DNA of 64,000 bases from the NCBI RefSeq assembly GCF_039542385.1, contig NZ_BAABIA010000006.1:1-64000 (forward strand), in the 5' to 3' direction. The notes under the pieces are model-generated. The model did no database searches and was not told where the DNA came from. It worked only from the letters and a program-made list of their open reading frames with translations. The DNA is from Prosthecobacter algae. GTDB lineage: Bacteria > Verrucomicrobiota > Verrucomicrobiia > Verrucomicrobiales > Verrucomicrobiaceae. Positions 17,285 through 26,037 of the stretch are shown in pieces. Each line of letters starts with the position of its first letter. The stretch's first letter is position 1. A program made the position numbers and the translations under genes.

Positions 17285-18235
17285 TCACGCAAAGCGGTTC
17301 TGCAAGGCACGCATCAGCCTCCAGCCCAATCGGCGGCCCAGAGTGACCTCTGCCTGGGACATGCGCTCGACGGCCTGTTCGGCATCCAGCTTCAGTTCCC
17401 CCTGGCAAAAACTACGGACCGCAGGAATGGAAAAAGCGGCCAAAGCGTGGTCGTAATGCTGATAGCAGGCAGCGACCAACCCCAGCCGCACCAGGCGGCG
17501 CAGGGCTTTGGGAGAGTCCGTCTTCAGCCCTTCGGGATGCTGCAGATAGAGTACATCCGCATGCATGAGTTGGCCACGTGAGAAGGGCAGCGCGCCATCG
17601 GCCATGGAGTAGGGCTTCTTTTTCGTGGCCCTTCGCCACTCATGATTTTCCAGCCAGCGCATGGGGACAAAACCATCCCGGCGCACCCGCTGATCAATCT
17701 CAGCAAACAGAGGCTGCTCCTCATACATGGGGAAAAATGAAACCTCGGTGCGGATACCGACGAGGTCCTCTTGCAGGGTCTTCACGGCTCCGTCGAAGAC
17801 TTCGACCTCCATGCTCTGCACATCAATTTTCATGAAGGCAGGCTCCTCAATGCTTTCGCTCTGCAGCACATCGTCGAGGCGCTGGCAGGGGACCTTCACG
17901 ACTTTATCGAGATTGTAAAAGTCGCCGCGGGCAAAAAGTTTTCCCAGGTCCTGACGGGCCGTGTACTTTGAAGAACAGCCGCGTTTGGAGTAAAGATTCA
18001 AGGCAAATTCTCCGGCCTCGGCAGCAAGGGCAACTGGAACAAACTTCACGTTCTTCCAGCCCCCACCAATCCCCGTGCGACTGAGCCGGGCGCATTCTTC
18101 AGGATCAGGCTCAAAACCCACGTAGTTTGTTGCTGCAGCCAAAGGGCCAAGGTCCGTGTTTACGCCACCACGTGCGCCTACATCCAGTGCTGTCAGTCCA
18201 ATTTTTTGTGCCAGGGAGAGCAGAATTTGATCCAT
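17285..18235 (-). CDS. FkbM-family SAM-dependent methyltransferase
   Basis: 316 residues. It has LTALDVGARGGVNTDLG (motif I), YVGFEPDPEECARL and the FkbM hallmark FMKIDVQSMEVEVFDGA, where the lysine-x-aspartate strand marks the active site. FkbM-type enzymes O-methylate sugars and polyketides. The gene stands upstream of two glycosyltransferase genes in the same direction, so a methylated surface sugar is the likely product. An 88-base gap separates it from the bactofilin gene further upstream, which may therefore belong to the same transcript. Confidence 0.83.
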   Translation of the reverse strand: MDQILLSLAQKIGLTALDVGARGGVNTDLGPLAAATNYVGFEPDPEECARLSRTGIGGGWKNVKFVPVALAAEAGEFALNLYSKRGCSSKYTARQDLGKLFARGDFYNLDKVVKVPCQRLDDVLQSESIEEPAFMKIDVQSMEVEVFDGAVKTLQEDLVGIRTEVSFFPMYEEQPLFAEIDQRVRRDGFVPMRWLENHEWRRATKKKPYSMADGALPFSRGQLMHADVLYLQHPEGLKTDSPKALRRLVRLGLVAACYQHYDHALAAFSIPAVRSFCQGELKLDAEQAVERMSQAEVTLGRRLGWRLMRALQNRFA

Positions 18236-18323
18236 TGTGAAAAAGGCTAAATGAGAATAACCTTTACCGCAAGCTACGCCTCTAAACCCAGTGGCTTTTT
18301 AGCCAGAGAGTGGGCATCACCTC

Positions 18324-19484
18324 TCACTCTTCCGTTATTGGAGGTGGTGGAGGAGTTGCTGCCTTGGTCCGAACAATGTTCATGGCACCATTGAGTTCGC
18401 CGCCTGGTTCAATGGAGACTGACCTCGCGGTCAAATCACCGTTAACTGAACCCTGTGTCCCGATGACAAAGGGGCCACTGGAAAAGAGCGTGGCAGTGAT
18501 CCTGGACTGGATATCGATCTCTTCGGCGTGAATTTCGTTGAGAAAGACCACATCGGACCCTTTTTCCACAATAAACCGACGGCAGCGCACTTCACCAATC
18601 ATGGTGCCGGAGGCACGAATGATGACATCCCCAGTGGCCATGACATTGGCCTCCAAAATGCCCTGGCAGCGAAGATCTTTGCACTGAATGGTTTCGGCAG
18701 AAACCTGACCGCGCTTGCGAATGAGCACATCACCGCGCGTTTTGATGGACTGGCCAGAATGCATGTTCACTTCCACGTCCTCGAGCGAAATGGTACCACC
18801 ACAGTTTGGGCACTGGGTGGAGCGTGTGGAGCGGCTGACCTTAAATTTATGACCGCAGTCAAAGCAGTCTGCATCCTTGAAGTACTGGTTGCGATACATC
18901 CCCTCGTTCTTCATTTTCTGAAGGGTGCTGGCGCTCATGAGCGCCGGAGCGGGAGTGGGGGGCGGAGAAAAGGACTGGGGCCTTTTGGCGACGGATGGTT
19001 CTTCCCGAACTTCGGGTTCGGGGCGAAAAGGAGGTATCGCAGATTCAGCCGCCACAGGGGTGGAAACAGGCGGGACAGAGGGAATGTGCGCGGGTGCCGG
19101 GCTGGCCTGCTGCTTTAAAAAGACGCCAAAACCGCCTTCAGCCGCCTCTTCTTCAGACACAGGCTGGGCCATCTCTGCGGCGACAGAATCGGCCGCTGGT
19201 TCGAGCGCTTCAGCTTCTGGTGCAGGCGGGGCTGCAGGAGCCGGGGCGGGCTTTGGGGCAGCATCTGCCCAGGGATCTGGCATGCCCATGCCAGAGCGCG
19301 TGACGCTGGAAGCCGCGACTTTTTTGCGATGGATGCTCAGATGCACCCCGCATTTTTTGCAAAAAGTGGAGACAACAAGGCGCGGCTCATACTGAGCCGC
19401 GCCACATACCGGGCACACCACCTCGATTTGATTCTTGGGTGGACCCGGACGGTCGCTTTTAGAGCCGAAAAGACTCCGAAACAC
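18324..19484 (-). CDS. Bactofilin-like polymer-forming protein with two zinc ribbons
   Basis: 386 residues from a GTG start. It has a zinc ribbon with C24, C27, C42 and C45, a disordered Pro/Ala/Glu-rich linker (about 60-185), a second zinc ribbon with C207, C210, C225 and C228, and then a bactofilin beta-helix (about 245-365) of repeating strands such as GDVIIRASGTMIGEVRC and GSVNGDLTARSVSIEPGG. Usual bactofilins are 120-200 residues and lack metal sites. The protein should polymerise through the helix, while the ribbons give binding surfaces of unknown target. It lies 27 bases after the second bactofilin gene, so the two are surely one operon. Confidence 0.8.
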   Translation of the reverse strand: MFRSLFGSKSDRPGPPKNQIEVVCPVCGAAQYEPRLVVSTFCKKCGVHLSIHRKKVAASSVTRSGMGMPDPWADAAPKPAPAPAAPPAPEAEALEPAADSVAAEMAQPVSEEEAAEGGFGVFLKQQASPAPAHIPSVPPVSTPVAAESAIPPFRPEPEVREEPSVAKRPQSFSPPPTPAPALMSASTLQKMKNEGMYRNQYFKDADCFDCGHKFKVSRSTRSTQCPNCGGTISLEDVEVNMHSGQSIKTRGDVLIRKRGQVSAETIQCKDLRCQGILEANVMATGDVIIRASGTMIGEVRCRRFIVEKGSDVVFLNEIHAEEIDIQSRITATLFSSGPFVIGTQGSVNGDLTARSVSIEPGGELNGAMNIVRTKAATPPPPPITEE

Positions 19485-19511
19485 TCGAAGGTGATTCTAT
19501 AATTTGAGGGT

Positions 19512-20039
19512 TTATGCGGAGGCGGGGCGATTGCCACCCAGCGGTGCAGGCTTGGAGGCCTCAGGCTTACGGCCCACTTTGGAGGCACCCATGAAGGTTG
19601 CACCTTCTTCGATTGAGAGCGTGCCAGCGTCGATATCGCCGACGAGGATGGCGTTGCTCTTCAGTTCGCAACGCTCGACAACCGTGATGTTGCCTTCGAC
19701 TTTGCCAAAAATGATGACGGAGCGGGTTTTGATTTCACCCTTGATCAGAGCGTTCTCACCCACGGTCAGGCTGCCGTCGGACTGGACTTCACCTTCGATT
19801 TTCCCATCAATGATGAGGTCGTGGGAAAATTTGATGGAGCCTTTGATTTCGACGTCGTTAGAGAGAACGTTTTTACTGGAATTCATGTTATAAGAATTGG
19901 ATGCGCGTTGGGGTTGTGCAGCAGGAGCGGGTGCGGAGTAGCTGGTTCCACGATCAGCCGATGAGGCCGGTGCGGGGGCCTCAGCGCGGCCTGTTTCCTT
20001 TTGCCCTTCTGTGGGTTGTCCGATGATTTGCCTGAGCAT
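19512..20039 (-). CDS. Bactofilin (polymer-forming cytoskeletal protein)
   Basis: 175 residues from ATG at 20039; a longer frame upstream lacks support, and a start at MNSSKN (about residue 52) is possible. A Pro/Ala/Ser-rich N-terminal tail leads into the bactofilin core. The core starts LSNDVEIKGSIKFSHDLIID and runs through repeated six-residue rungs such as GKIEGEVQSDGSLTVGENA and GKVEGNITVVERCELKS. The short C-terminal tail is proline-rich. Bactofilins assemble without nucleotides and place cell-wall or envelope enzymes. This is the first gene of the minus-strand run that continues through the zinc-ribbon bactofilin to the glycosyltransferases. No Shine-Dalgarno sequence is seen. Confidence 0.87.
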   Translation of the reverse strand: MLRQIIGQPTEGQKETGRAEAPAPASSADRGTSYSAPAPAAQPQRASNSYNMNSSKNVLSNDVEIKGSIKFSHDLIIDGKIEGEVQSDGSLTVGENALIKGEIKTRSVIIFGKVEGNITVVERCELKSNAILVGDIDAGTLSIEEGATFMGASKVGRKPEASKPAPLGGNRPASA

Positions 20040-20207
20040 GGCTGATAAGTATAAGGGGCCTGCGACTTGAGTGTCAATGTCGCGCTGTGTTTTTTTATTG
20101 ACCTGACGAATTTCAAAAAATGGGAAACTGCGCTGCGTGTGGTGCAGGATCCAACGAACTGTGCAAAAGCCATGCCAGTGGGAACGTTTTTTTCCAAAGA
20201 TCTTCCT

Positions 20208-20806
20208 ATGCACCCCGTCGAGCACCAGATTCTACAAACTCGCCGTGAATTTCTCGCCACATCGCCACATCGGCCAATGGCATCGGAGCGCTAGCTCTGG
20301 GGGCCCTGCTGACTCAGGAAGGTTTCATTTCACCCGCAACCGCAGCCACTTCCGGGGCCTTGGCGAATCCGCTAGCTCCTTGGGCACCGAATGTCCCGGC
20401 CCGGGCAAAAACTGCATCTTCATTTTCATGGAGGGAGCGCCGTCCCAGATGGATCTCTTCGACCCGAAGCCGAAGCTGAATGAGCTTCATGGACAGCCGC
20501 TCCCGGATAGCATGACGAAAACGTCCGGTTCGCCTTCATCAAAAAGGAGAAGGCACGCCCGATGGGCAGCCCGCGCAAGTTTGCCAAACATGGGCAATGC
20601 GGCATGAATTTCAGCGATCTGCTGCCGTAACTGGCGGCACCAAAGGCGGTCAGATCTAGGGCGAGACAGGCGACATTGGCCGGAGCATCTTACGCGACTC
20701 GGTGGACCGGCATGACTCCCTCCCTTTTTCAACCAATTTTGGGTTTGATCACCTCCGCCTCACGGATGTAGCCGGGCGGCTGATCAAGGAATGGATCGCC
20801 CAATAG
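20208..20806 (+). pseudogene. Decayed DUF1501-family gene with duplication, frameshifts and large internal deletion
   Basis: Read with corrections, the stretch encodes the two ends of a DUF1501 protein. The start is [19 protein letters not shown], a Tat-type leader. An 8-bp tandem duplication (GCCACATC twice, about 20258-20273) then shifts frame, and the text resumes as [17 protein letters not shown]. One A missing from an A-run near 20411 shifts again before [21 protein letters not shown] second missing A near 20519 shifts before [19 protein letters not shown]. After LLP and a stop, the C-terminal end follows at 20636-20806 (GTKGGQI, stop, GETGDIG ... RLTDVAGRLIKEW), so most of the middle is gone. 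The family is a secreted protein common in Planctomycetes and Verrucomicrobia. Confidence 0.82.
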
Positions 20807-20832
20807 CTCCCCTGCCCTGGTGAAATGCACCT

Positions 20833-21615
20833 TTACTCAGTGGGGGCACGCATCAGGTTCAGCAGTTCCTTGCGGTCCACCTGAGGGGCAGGTTTGGCAG
20901 CCGGCTTGGCAACCACTTTAGGAGCCGGCGCTGGCCGTGGTTTGGGCTTGGCCGCAACAGGCTTAGATACGGCGGCAGCGGCTGGAGCCGATGGCTTGAC
21001 TGCGGCCGGAGGGACTGGTCTAACCACAGGTTTTTCAGCGGTCTTGGGTGCGGCTTTTGCCACATCTGCCAAAGTAGCGGCGACAGGTTCCTGCGGTGCC
21101 TCAGCAGTAGGTGCGGTGGCACCGCCCATCAGGGTCGTTTTGCCAGAGGCCAGATCGCGGATGATGTGCGGGCCATCCACTTTCACCTGGGTGCCATCAA
21201 TGGTGATTTTTGTAGAGTCTCCTTCGGAGGTGATGAGTCGTCCGTTGTGTTTCACCATGGCCTGGCTGCCCTGGAGAATGGCTGCCTCAGGCGTCACCAG
21301 AATCTCCGGAGCCTGGGCGAGAATGGGAGACTCCACTTTTTTGACCAACATGGCCCCGCCAGTGGCGAGGTACTCCAGATCCGCAGCCCCTGAACTGGCG
21401 GGACGAGATTTGATCTTGGCCCCGGAGATTTCCACCACACCGATGTTTTGGACCTTCGGGAAACGGGCGCGCATCTGCGCTTCACTGAGCTGGAAAACTT
21501 CCGCGTCAGGCCCGGAAGAAGCCTGCGGTGCCGTGCAGGCAACCACGACGGAAGCAGCCGCAGCAGCAAGGACAGCCCGGGAAAGAGCCACAACATCAAC
21601 AGAAGAGAAATTCAT
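20833..21615 (-). CDS. Putative lipoprotein with Ala/Lys/Pro-rich tail
   Basis: 260 residues. The N-terminal hydrophobic segment ends at a lipobox-like VVAC with C27 as the probable lipidated residue. Residues about 40-160 are a compact domain with a FecR/LysM-free beta pattern (GVVEISGAKIKSRP, EILVTPEAAILQGSQAM, KITIDGTQVKVDGPHI), reminiscent of LptA/OstA-like or FecR-like repeats but not clearly either. Residues about 165-250 are low complexity (AKAAPKTAEKPVV, PKPRPAPAPK), like periplasm-spanning or peptidoglycan-binding linkers. Function unknown. It is followed at its 5' side by the HerA-like ATPase gene, 177 bases away and in the same direction. Confidence 0.65.
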   Translation of the reverse strand: MNFSSVDVVALSRAVLAAAAASVVVACTAPQASSGPDAEVFQLSEAQMRARFPKVQNIGVVEISGAKIKSRPASSGAADLEYLATGGAMLVKKVESPILAQAPEILVTPEAAILQGSQAMVKHNGRLITSEGDSTKITIDGTQVKVDGPHIIRDLASGKTTLMGGATAPTAEAPQEPVAATLADVAKAAPKTAEKPVVRPVPPAAVKPSAPAAAAVSKPVAAKPKPRPAPAPKVVAKPAAKPAPQVDRKELLNLMRAPTE

Positions 21616-21792
21616 GGGGGGAACTGAACATAGCGGATCGGGAAGATCCTTTCTAGCAAGAAAGCGACAGGGATGCGTGCCTTTATACTCCCCAGAACTG
21701 GGAAAGTCACACAGCCCTACAGGGGGGCAAAAAAACCGCCCACTCGGCTTCCTTATCCAACAGGAAAACAGGTGGGGCAGTCCTTCATCATC

Positions 21793-24246
21793 TCAAGACC
21801 AGGCTTTGCGCAATTCCCCGCCTGCACGCTCATGCGGCAGCCAAAGGATGCCAATGGCAGTGGGCTGGATCTTGGTCTTCGTGGGGGTGAGTTTGGTCGT
21901 TTCCAGAACCAGCGCGGTGGGATCGTATTGGTCGCGGATTTTTTGGGTGTCATCGGCGAGCTGCTTTTCCAATTCAGCGATGTCGGCCTGGAGGCGTTCC
22001 AGTTCAGCTTCTGCTGCTGCGGCTTCCTGATGCTCGCGCATGACGCGGGCGGCGCTGGTGACGGTGCTCGCTTTGGCCACCGAGGCGATGCCCTTTTTGC
22101 GGCCAAAGAAGGCTCCCAGCAAACTGGTGCCGATGGAGACGGCGGTGGAAAGCTTGGCGCTGGTGGCCTGGGACTTTTGCGTATCCACTTTCGTCTGCGC
22201 GCGGATGGCTTTTTCTTCCATCGCCTTGAGCGCCTTGGCGGTCTTCTCACAAAGTTCTTCAATGGCGGCATCGCGCATCTCACGTGCCGTCTGGGTGATG
22301 CGGGCTTTGAATTCATCCACCTTTTCACCGGGATTGGAAAATGCCTCCAGCAATGGGCTGAAGCTCACCTCCAGGTTGTGGTTGGCATACACCCAGTCCA
22401 CATAGTCTTTCTTGATGCTGCTGTAGGTGCTGGACTTCATGGCTGCTCCGGGAAGGTCAGTGTACTCGGCACCCTCGGTGGCCTCAGACTCCCAGGTGCC
22501 GAGATCCACGGCCCGTGGAATTTCGACAAACTTGTCCCAGAGCACCCGCTGGTTTTCCACATCAATGGGATTGACCAGGGTCACGGTGCTGCGCCCGCTG
22601 ATCTTGCGGCGTGGATCGTCAAAATTCACCTCAGCGCTGCGGAGGATGGCCGGGACATAACAAAGAGTGTCGGAAGAAACTTCCGAGCGAAGAAAGTACT
22701 CCGCCGTGCCTTCGGGCAGCTTGGGCTTGATCGTGTTGCGGTCTGCCGCAGGGGCGGCGGTGGCTCCTGGGGGCAGGAAGCCGTCGTCCTCGCCTGCCGT
22801 TGCGGCGCTGCCCTTGGCCGGGCGCAGCGGGTCCATGAGGCGCTTCACCTGGTCGCGCGCCAGCGGGCCGCTGAGGTAGCTCATGATCCAGCGCACGTGG
22901 AAGATGGCCGGGCCGTCTTCATGGACGTTGTTCATGAGGAAGACGCGGTTGCCCAGGCCGGAAATGGAGGTCTCCAGAGTCTTGCGGTCGAACTGGCCGC
23001 CGCTGCTGCTGATGGCCCCTTCCAGGCCGTCGAGCAGGCGGGCTTTGTCACGCTCCGTCTGCAGGCGACCGATCCACCAGGTGCCGATGTTCGCCAGGGC
23101 CTTGTAGTCGAGGTCCACCGGGTTCTGTGTGGCGAGCAGGATGCCGAGACCGAAGGCGCGGGCCTGCTTCAGCAGGATCATCATCGGCTTCTTTGAAGGC
23201 GGCATCGCCGTGGGCGGCAGATAACCGTAGATCTCATCCATGTAAAACAGGGCGCGGAGGGATGTGGTGCCCTGCTGGCTGCGCATCCAGCCTAACAATT
23301 GATTCAACAGCAAGGAGACAAAGAACATGCGCTCACTGTCTCCCAGATGGGCAATGTTAAAGATGGTGATGCGCGGCTTCCCTTCAGGCGTGTAATACAT
23401 GCGCTGAATGTCCAGCGGCTCCCCCTCCAGCCAGGTGGCAAAGCCGGGCGAGGCGATGAGGTTGTTCAGCTTCATGGCCAGTGCGGTGCGTTTGGCCTCG
23501 GGGCAGAAGGTGTCGATATCCACCACGCCGATCTTGCGCAGCGGCGGCTGCTGGATGTGACGCACGAGGTTTTCCAGCGAGACATTCTGCCCCTTTTTCC
23601 AGGCGTAGGCGATGATGTTCGAAAGCAGGATGTGCTCCGGAGACTGCACGGGATCCGCCTCGATGCCCATGAGGCCGAGCAAGGATGAAACGGTGCTCTC
23701 GATGCGGTCCCCCAGCGTCTCGGCATCCTCCATCACGGCGGCAGGTGGGCAATCGAGCGAGCTGAGGATGGAGACTGGCAGGCCGGAATTGCTGCCGGGG
23801 GTGTAGATGGCCATGTCCACCGTCTCGCGCAGCTTGCGGATGCGCTCGCCACTCTGTCCCCAGTCGGCCAGGCCCTTGGTCCAGAGCTGGGATTGCTGGG
23901 TGGCAAATTCATCCACACTAATGCCCTTACGGCGGGCATCGTCTGCATTGACCCAGGGTTTGAACTCCTCGGCGCTCAGATTTGGAAACGTCAGGAGCGC
24001 ATTGCCGATGTCGCCTTTGGGATCAATGGCGATGAGGGGCACCCCATCCATGGCAGCCTCCTCGAGCAGGGCCAGACAAAGGCCCGTTTTGCCGGAACCT
24101 GTCATGCCGAGAACCACGCCGTGAGTGACGAGGTCCTTCGAATCATACATGATAAGGTCATCCTGAAGCTGCTTGGTCTCGAGGTCATAACCGCGTCCAA
24201 GATAAAAGGCACCGAGCTTCTCGTATTGATCAGGAGAGATGGTCAT
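21793..24246 (-). CDS. HerA/FtsK-like ATPase (DUF87-type) with C-terminal coiled coil
   Basis: 817 residues. Walker A is GMTGSGKT (47-54), then IAIDPKGDIGN, the Walker-B-like ALFYMDEIYGYLPP, and the sensor stretch GLGILLATQNPVDLDYKALANIGTWWIGRLQ typical of HerA/VirB4-type motors. After about residue 480 there is a linker, a domain with two hydrophobic patches, a long charged helix (about 640-690), a glycine-rich patch near the GAFFGRKKG sequence, and a coiled coil with many Ala/Glu/Leu before the final beta segment. Such proteins couple ATP to DNA or protein movement, but no nuclease (NurA) is nearby. A secretion or DNA role cannot be chosen. Confidence 0.75.
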   Translation of the reverse strand: MTISPDQYEKLGAFYLGRGYDLETKQLQDDLIMYDSKDLVTHGVVLGMTGSGKTGLCLALLEEAAMDGVPLIAIDPKGDIGNALLTFPNLSAEEFKPWVNADDARRKGISVDEFATQQSQLWTKGLADWGQSGERIRKLRETVDMAIYTPGSNSGLPVSILSSLDCPPAAVMEDAETLGDRIESTVSSLLGLMGIEADPVQSPEHILLSNIIAYAWKKGQNVSLENLVRHIQQPPLRKIGVVDIDTFCPEAKRTALAMKLNNLIASPGFATWLEGEPLDIQRMYYTPEGKPRITIFNIAHLGDSERMFFVSLLLNQLLGWMRSQQGTTSLRALFYMDEIYGYLPPTAMPPSKKPMMILLKQARAFGLGILLATQNPVDLDYKALANIGTWWIGRLQTERDKARLLDGLEGAISSSGGQFDRKTLETSISGLGNRVFLMNNVHEDGPAIFHVRWIMSYLSGPLARDQVKRLMDPLRPAKGSAATAGEDDGFLPPGATAAPAADRNTIKPKLPEGTAEYFLRSEVSSDTLCYVPAILRSAEVNFDDPRRKISGRSTVTLVNPIDVENQRVLWDKFVEIPRAVDLGTWESEATEGAEYTDLPGAAMKSSTYSSIKKDYVDWVYANHNLEVSFSPLLEAFSNPGEKVDEFKARITQTAREMRDAAIEELCEKTAKALKAMEEKAIRAQTKVDTQKSQATSAKLSTAVSIGTSLLGAFFGRKKGIASVAKASTVTSAARVMREHQEAAAAEAELERLQADIAELEKQLADDTQKIRDQYDPTALVLETTKLTPTKTKIQPTAIGILWLPHERAGGELRKAWS

Positions 24247-24320
24247 GGGATGAAAGAATGGAGTGGATGATAGAGTGCGGAAGGAAAAGGCGACAGCAAA
24301 ATAGCAGGACGGTCTATGTT

Positions 24321-25187
24321 CTAACCTGTGGCCCGCCTGCGTGCCTCGCTGGGCGTGATGCCATAGGTCCGGCGGAACTGGCGGTTGAAATTGGAAAGGT
24401 CCTCAAACCCGCAGGCAAAGGCCACGGCGGCAATCGTTTCCGGACTTTCCGCCAGCAGGGCCAGGGCGCTTGCCAGGCGGATCTGGATCAGGGTCTCGAT
24501 GAAAGTGTGCCCCGTGACACGGCGAAAAAATCGGCTGAAGGATTCCGGCCCCAGCCCTGCCACCTTGGCGACTTCTGGCAGGGTGAGGGCACGCTGATGA
24601 TTCGCATGGATGTAGCGCAGCACCTCGTCCAGCCGCTTTCGGTCCATCAGCGAGACAGTCTCTTCGGGGGCCCGGGCATTCAGGCTGCGGCAGCTTCCGC
24701 TGGTGGCCACCTTTTCCAGCAGCTCCACCAGCAGCGTGAGCCGCAGCAACGGAGAGAGCTGGCCGAGTGTCGCCAGGCGCTGCTGCATCTCACGGGCGAG
24801 ATCTCCCTGGATGATCAGACCTGCCGCCGCCTGCTGCAGCAGGGTCCGCACATTAGCCAACTCCTGCGCTTTTAGGAGGCCGCCGCCAAATGTTTCCGGG
24901 TGGAACTGTACGACAATGGCGGCCGATTTACGGCAGCTCGCCTCACTGAACCAGGCGTGCGGAAGCTGCGGGCCGAGCAACGCCACATCCCCAGGCTGAA
25001 AGGGCTCCACCGTATCCCCCACGAACCGCTGCCCATGGCCCGCCGTGATGAGCGTTAGTTCCACCTCGGGATGATGATGAAAGGGGGCCGTGAAATGACG
25101 ACCGGTGATTTCCTTCCACGCAAAGGAGGAATCTCCAGGCATTTCAATGCGCTCAAACTGGGATCGGGTTCGTGACTGGGTCACCAT
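24321..25187 (-). CDS. AraC-family transcriptional regulator with cupin sensor domain
   Basis: 288 residues. The N-terminal cupin shows HFTAPFHHHPEVELTLITAG and FQPGDVALLGPQLPHAW, the metal/ligand-binding barrel. The C-terminal pair of helix-turn-helix motifs runs LTLPEVAKVAGLGPESFSR to AVAFACGFEDLSNFNRQFRR, followed by GITPSEARR, the classic AraC end. The likely inducer is a sugar or its derivative, as for most cupin AraC members, but it is not known here. The gene is divergent from the CDP-alcohol transferase gene, with 71 bases between the starts, so a shared control region is plausible. Confidence 0.9.
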   Translation of the reverse strand: MVTQSRTRSQFERIEMPGDSSFAWKEITGRHFTAPFHHHPEVELTLITAGHGQRFVGDTVEPFQPGDVALLGPQLPHAWFSEASCRKSAAIVVQFHPETFGGGLLKAQELANVRTLLQQAAAGLIIQGDLAREMQQRLATLGQLSPLLRLTLLVELLEKVATSGSCRSLNARAPEETVSLMDRKRLDEVLRYIHANHQRALTLPEVAKVAGLGPESFSRFFRRVTGHTFIETLIQIRLASALALLAESPETIAAVAFACGFEDLSNFNRQFRRTYGITPSEARRRATG

Positions 25188-25258
25188 GCAAAGTCAGTGT
25201 AATGGGGCAGAGCACAGAAGGTCTAGAAGTTTACGCCGGGGTGTGATAGATCGTCGCC

Positions 25259-25945
25259 ATGTCCGCCTCCCAAGACCACGGCCCGCGCCGCGAACTGAAG
25301 TCACGAAACACAGGCTGGGCCCGTCTGTTGGCTCGTTGGGCCTGTGCCTCCAATCTTTCCCCCAATGCCATTTCAGTGCTGAGCATTGTCTTTGCTGCGG
25401 GCTCGATGACCTGCTTCCTGCTGGTGCCGGAACAGACAACACCGCTGGCCTCGGCCCTGATGTGGTTCGGCGCAGCGGCGGGCATCCAGTTCCGGCTTCT
25501 ATGCAATCTTATGGATGGTATGGTCGCCGTGGAAGGCGGGCGGGCCACCGCCACCGGGCCCATTTTTAACGAAGTGCCAGATCGGGTGGCCGATGTGCTC
25601 ATCCTGGTGGGTGCGGGCTACAGCACGCGGGTGGATCCCGGGGTGATCAAGCTGTTTGACCTGCTGCCGCTGGGCTGGGCCTGCGCCGTGCTGGCCATGG
25701 GCACGGCCTATGTACGTCTGCTGCAGGGCACCCTCACGGGACAGCAGAGCTTCATGGGCCCCATGGCCAAACAACACCGCATGGCCGTGCTGACACTGGG
25801 TGCCCTGACGGCCCTGGTGGAAAGCTTCTGCGGGCGCGAGCCTGTGGCCATTCATTGGGCACTGGTGATCATTTTCACCGGGGCCGCCTTCACCTTTTGC
25901 CGGAGGCTGAATCTCATTGTCCGCAGCCTGAAGGCGAAAGCTTAA
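25259..25945 (+). CDS. CDP-alcohol phosphotransferase family membrane protein with variant motif
   Basis: 228 residues, with about five hydrophobic helices. The family motif is normally D-x2-DG-x2-AR-x8-G-x3-D-x3-D. Here the stretch around residues 82-113 reads CNLMDGMVAVEGGRATATG and then FNEVPDRVAD. The first aspartate is N and the third is replaced by a N-E pair, while DG, the arginine and the last PDR-x2-D remain. The family joins an alcohol to a CDP-linked lipid or sugar at the membrane. The altered residues mean the substrate cannot be named. Divergent to the AraC gene, and followed by a bidirectional terminator. Confidence 0.75.
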   Translation: MSASQDHGPRRELKSRNTGWARLLARWACASNLSPNAISVLSIVFAAGSMTCFLLVPEQTTPLASALMWFGAAAGIQFRLLCNLMDGMVAVEGGRATATGPIFNEVPDRVADVLILVGAGYSTRVDPGVIKLFDLLPLGWACAVLAMGTAYVRLLQGTLTGQQSFMGPMAKQHRMAVLTLGALTALVESFCGREPVAIHWALVIIFTGAAFTFCRRLNLIVRSLKAKA

Positions 25946-25969
25946 TCCTCGACACCGACGCCTAAGCAT

Positions 25970-26006
25970 AAAAAATCCGCTCACGATGAAGGGAGCGGAT
26001 TTTTTT
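25970..26006. terminator. Bidirectional terminator between convergent genes
   Basis: ATCCGCTC (25975-25982) pairs with GAGCGGAT (25993-26000), with six A residues before and six T residues after. The A-run on one side and T-run on the other let it stop transcription in both directions: from the CDP-alcohol transferase and from the cyclic-nucleotide-binding gene. Confidence 0.92.
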
Positions 26007-26037
26007 GAAAACAGGAGAGCCAGGGTTTGGCCGCTGA

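Noticed and set aside
21673-23196. A 507-codon open frame on the plus strand opposite the HerA-like gene
   Set aside because: It lacks domain motifs, and the minus-strand frame has Walker motifs in order, so this is a shadow.
24247-24320. Gap between the AraC and ATPase genes as a possible small RNA
   Set aside because: Only 74 bases, with no hairpin followed by a T-run and no promoter-like boxes.
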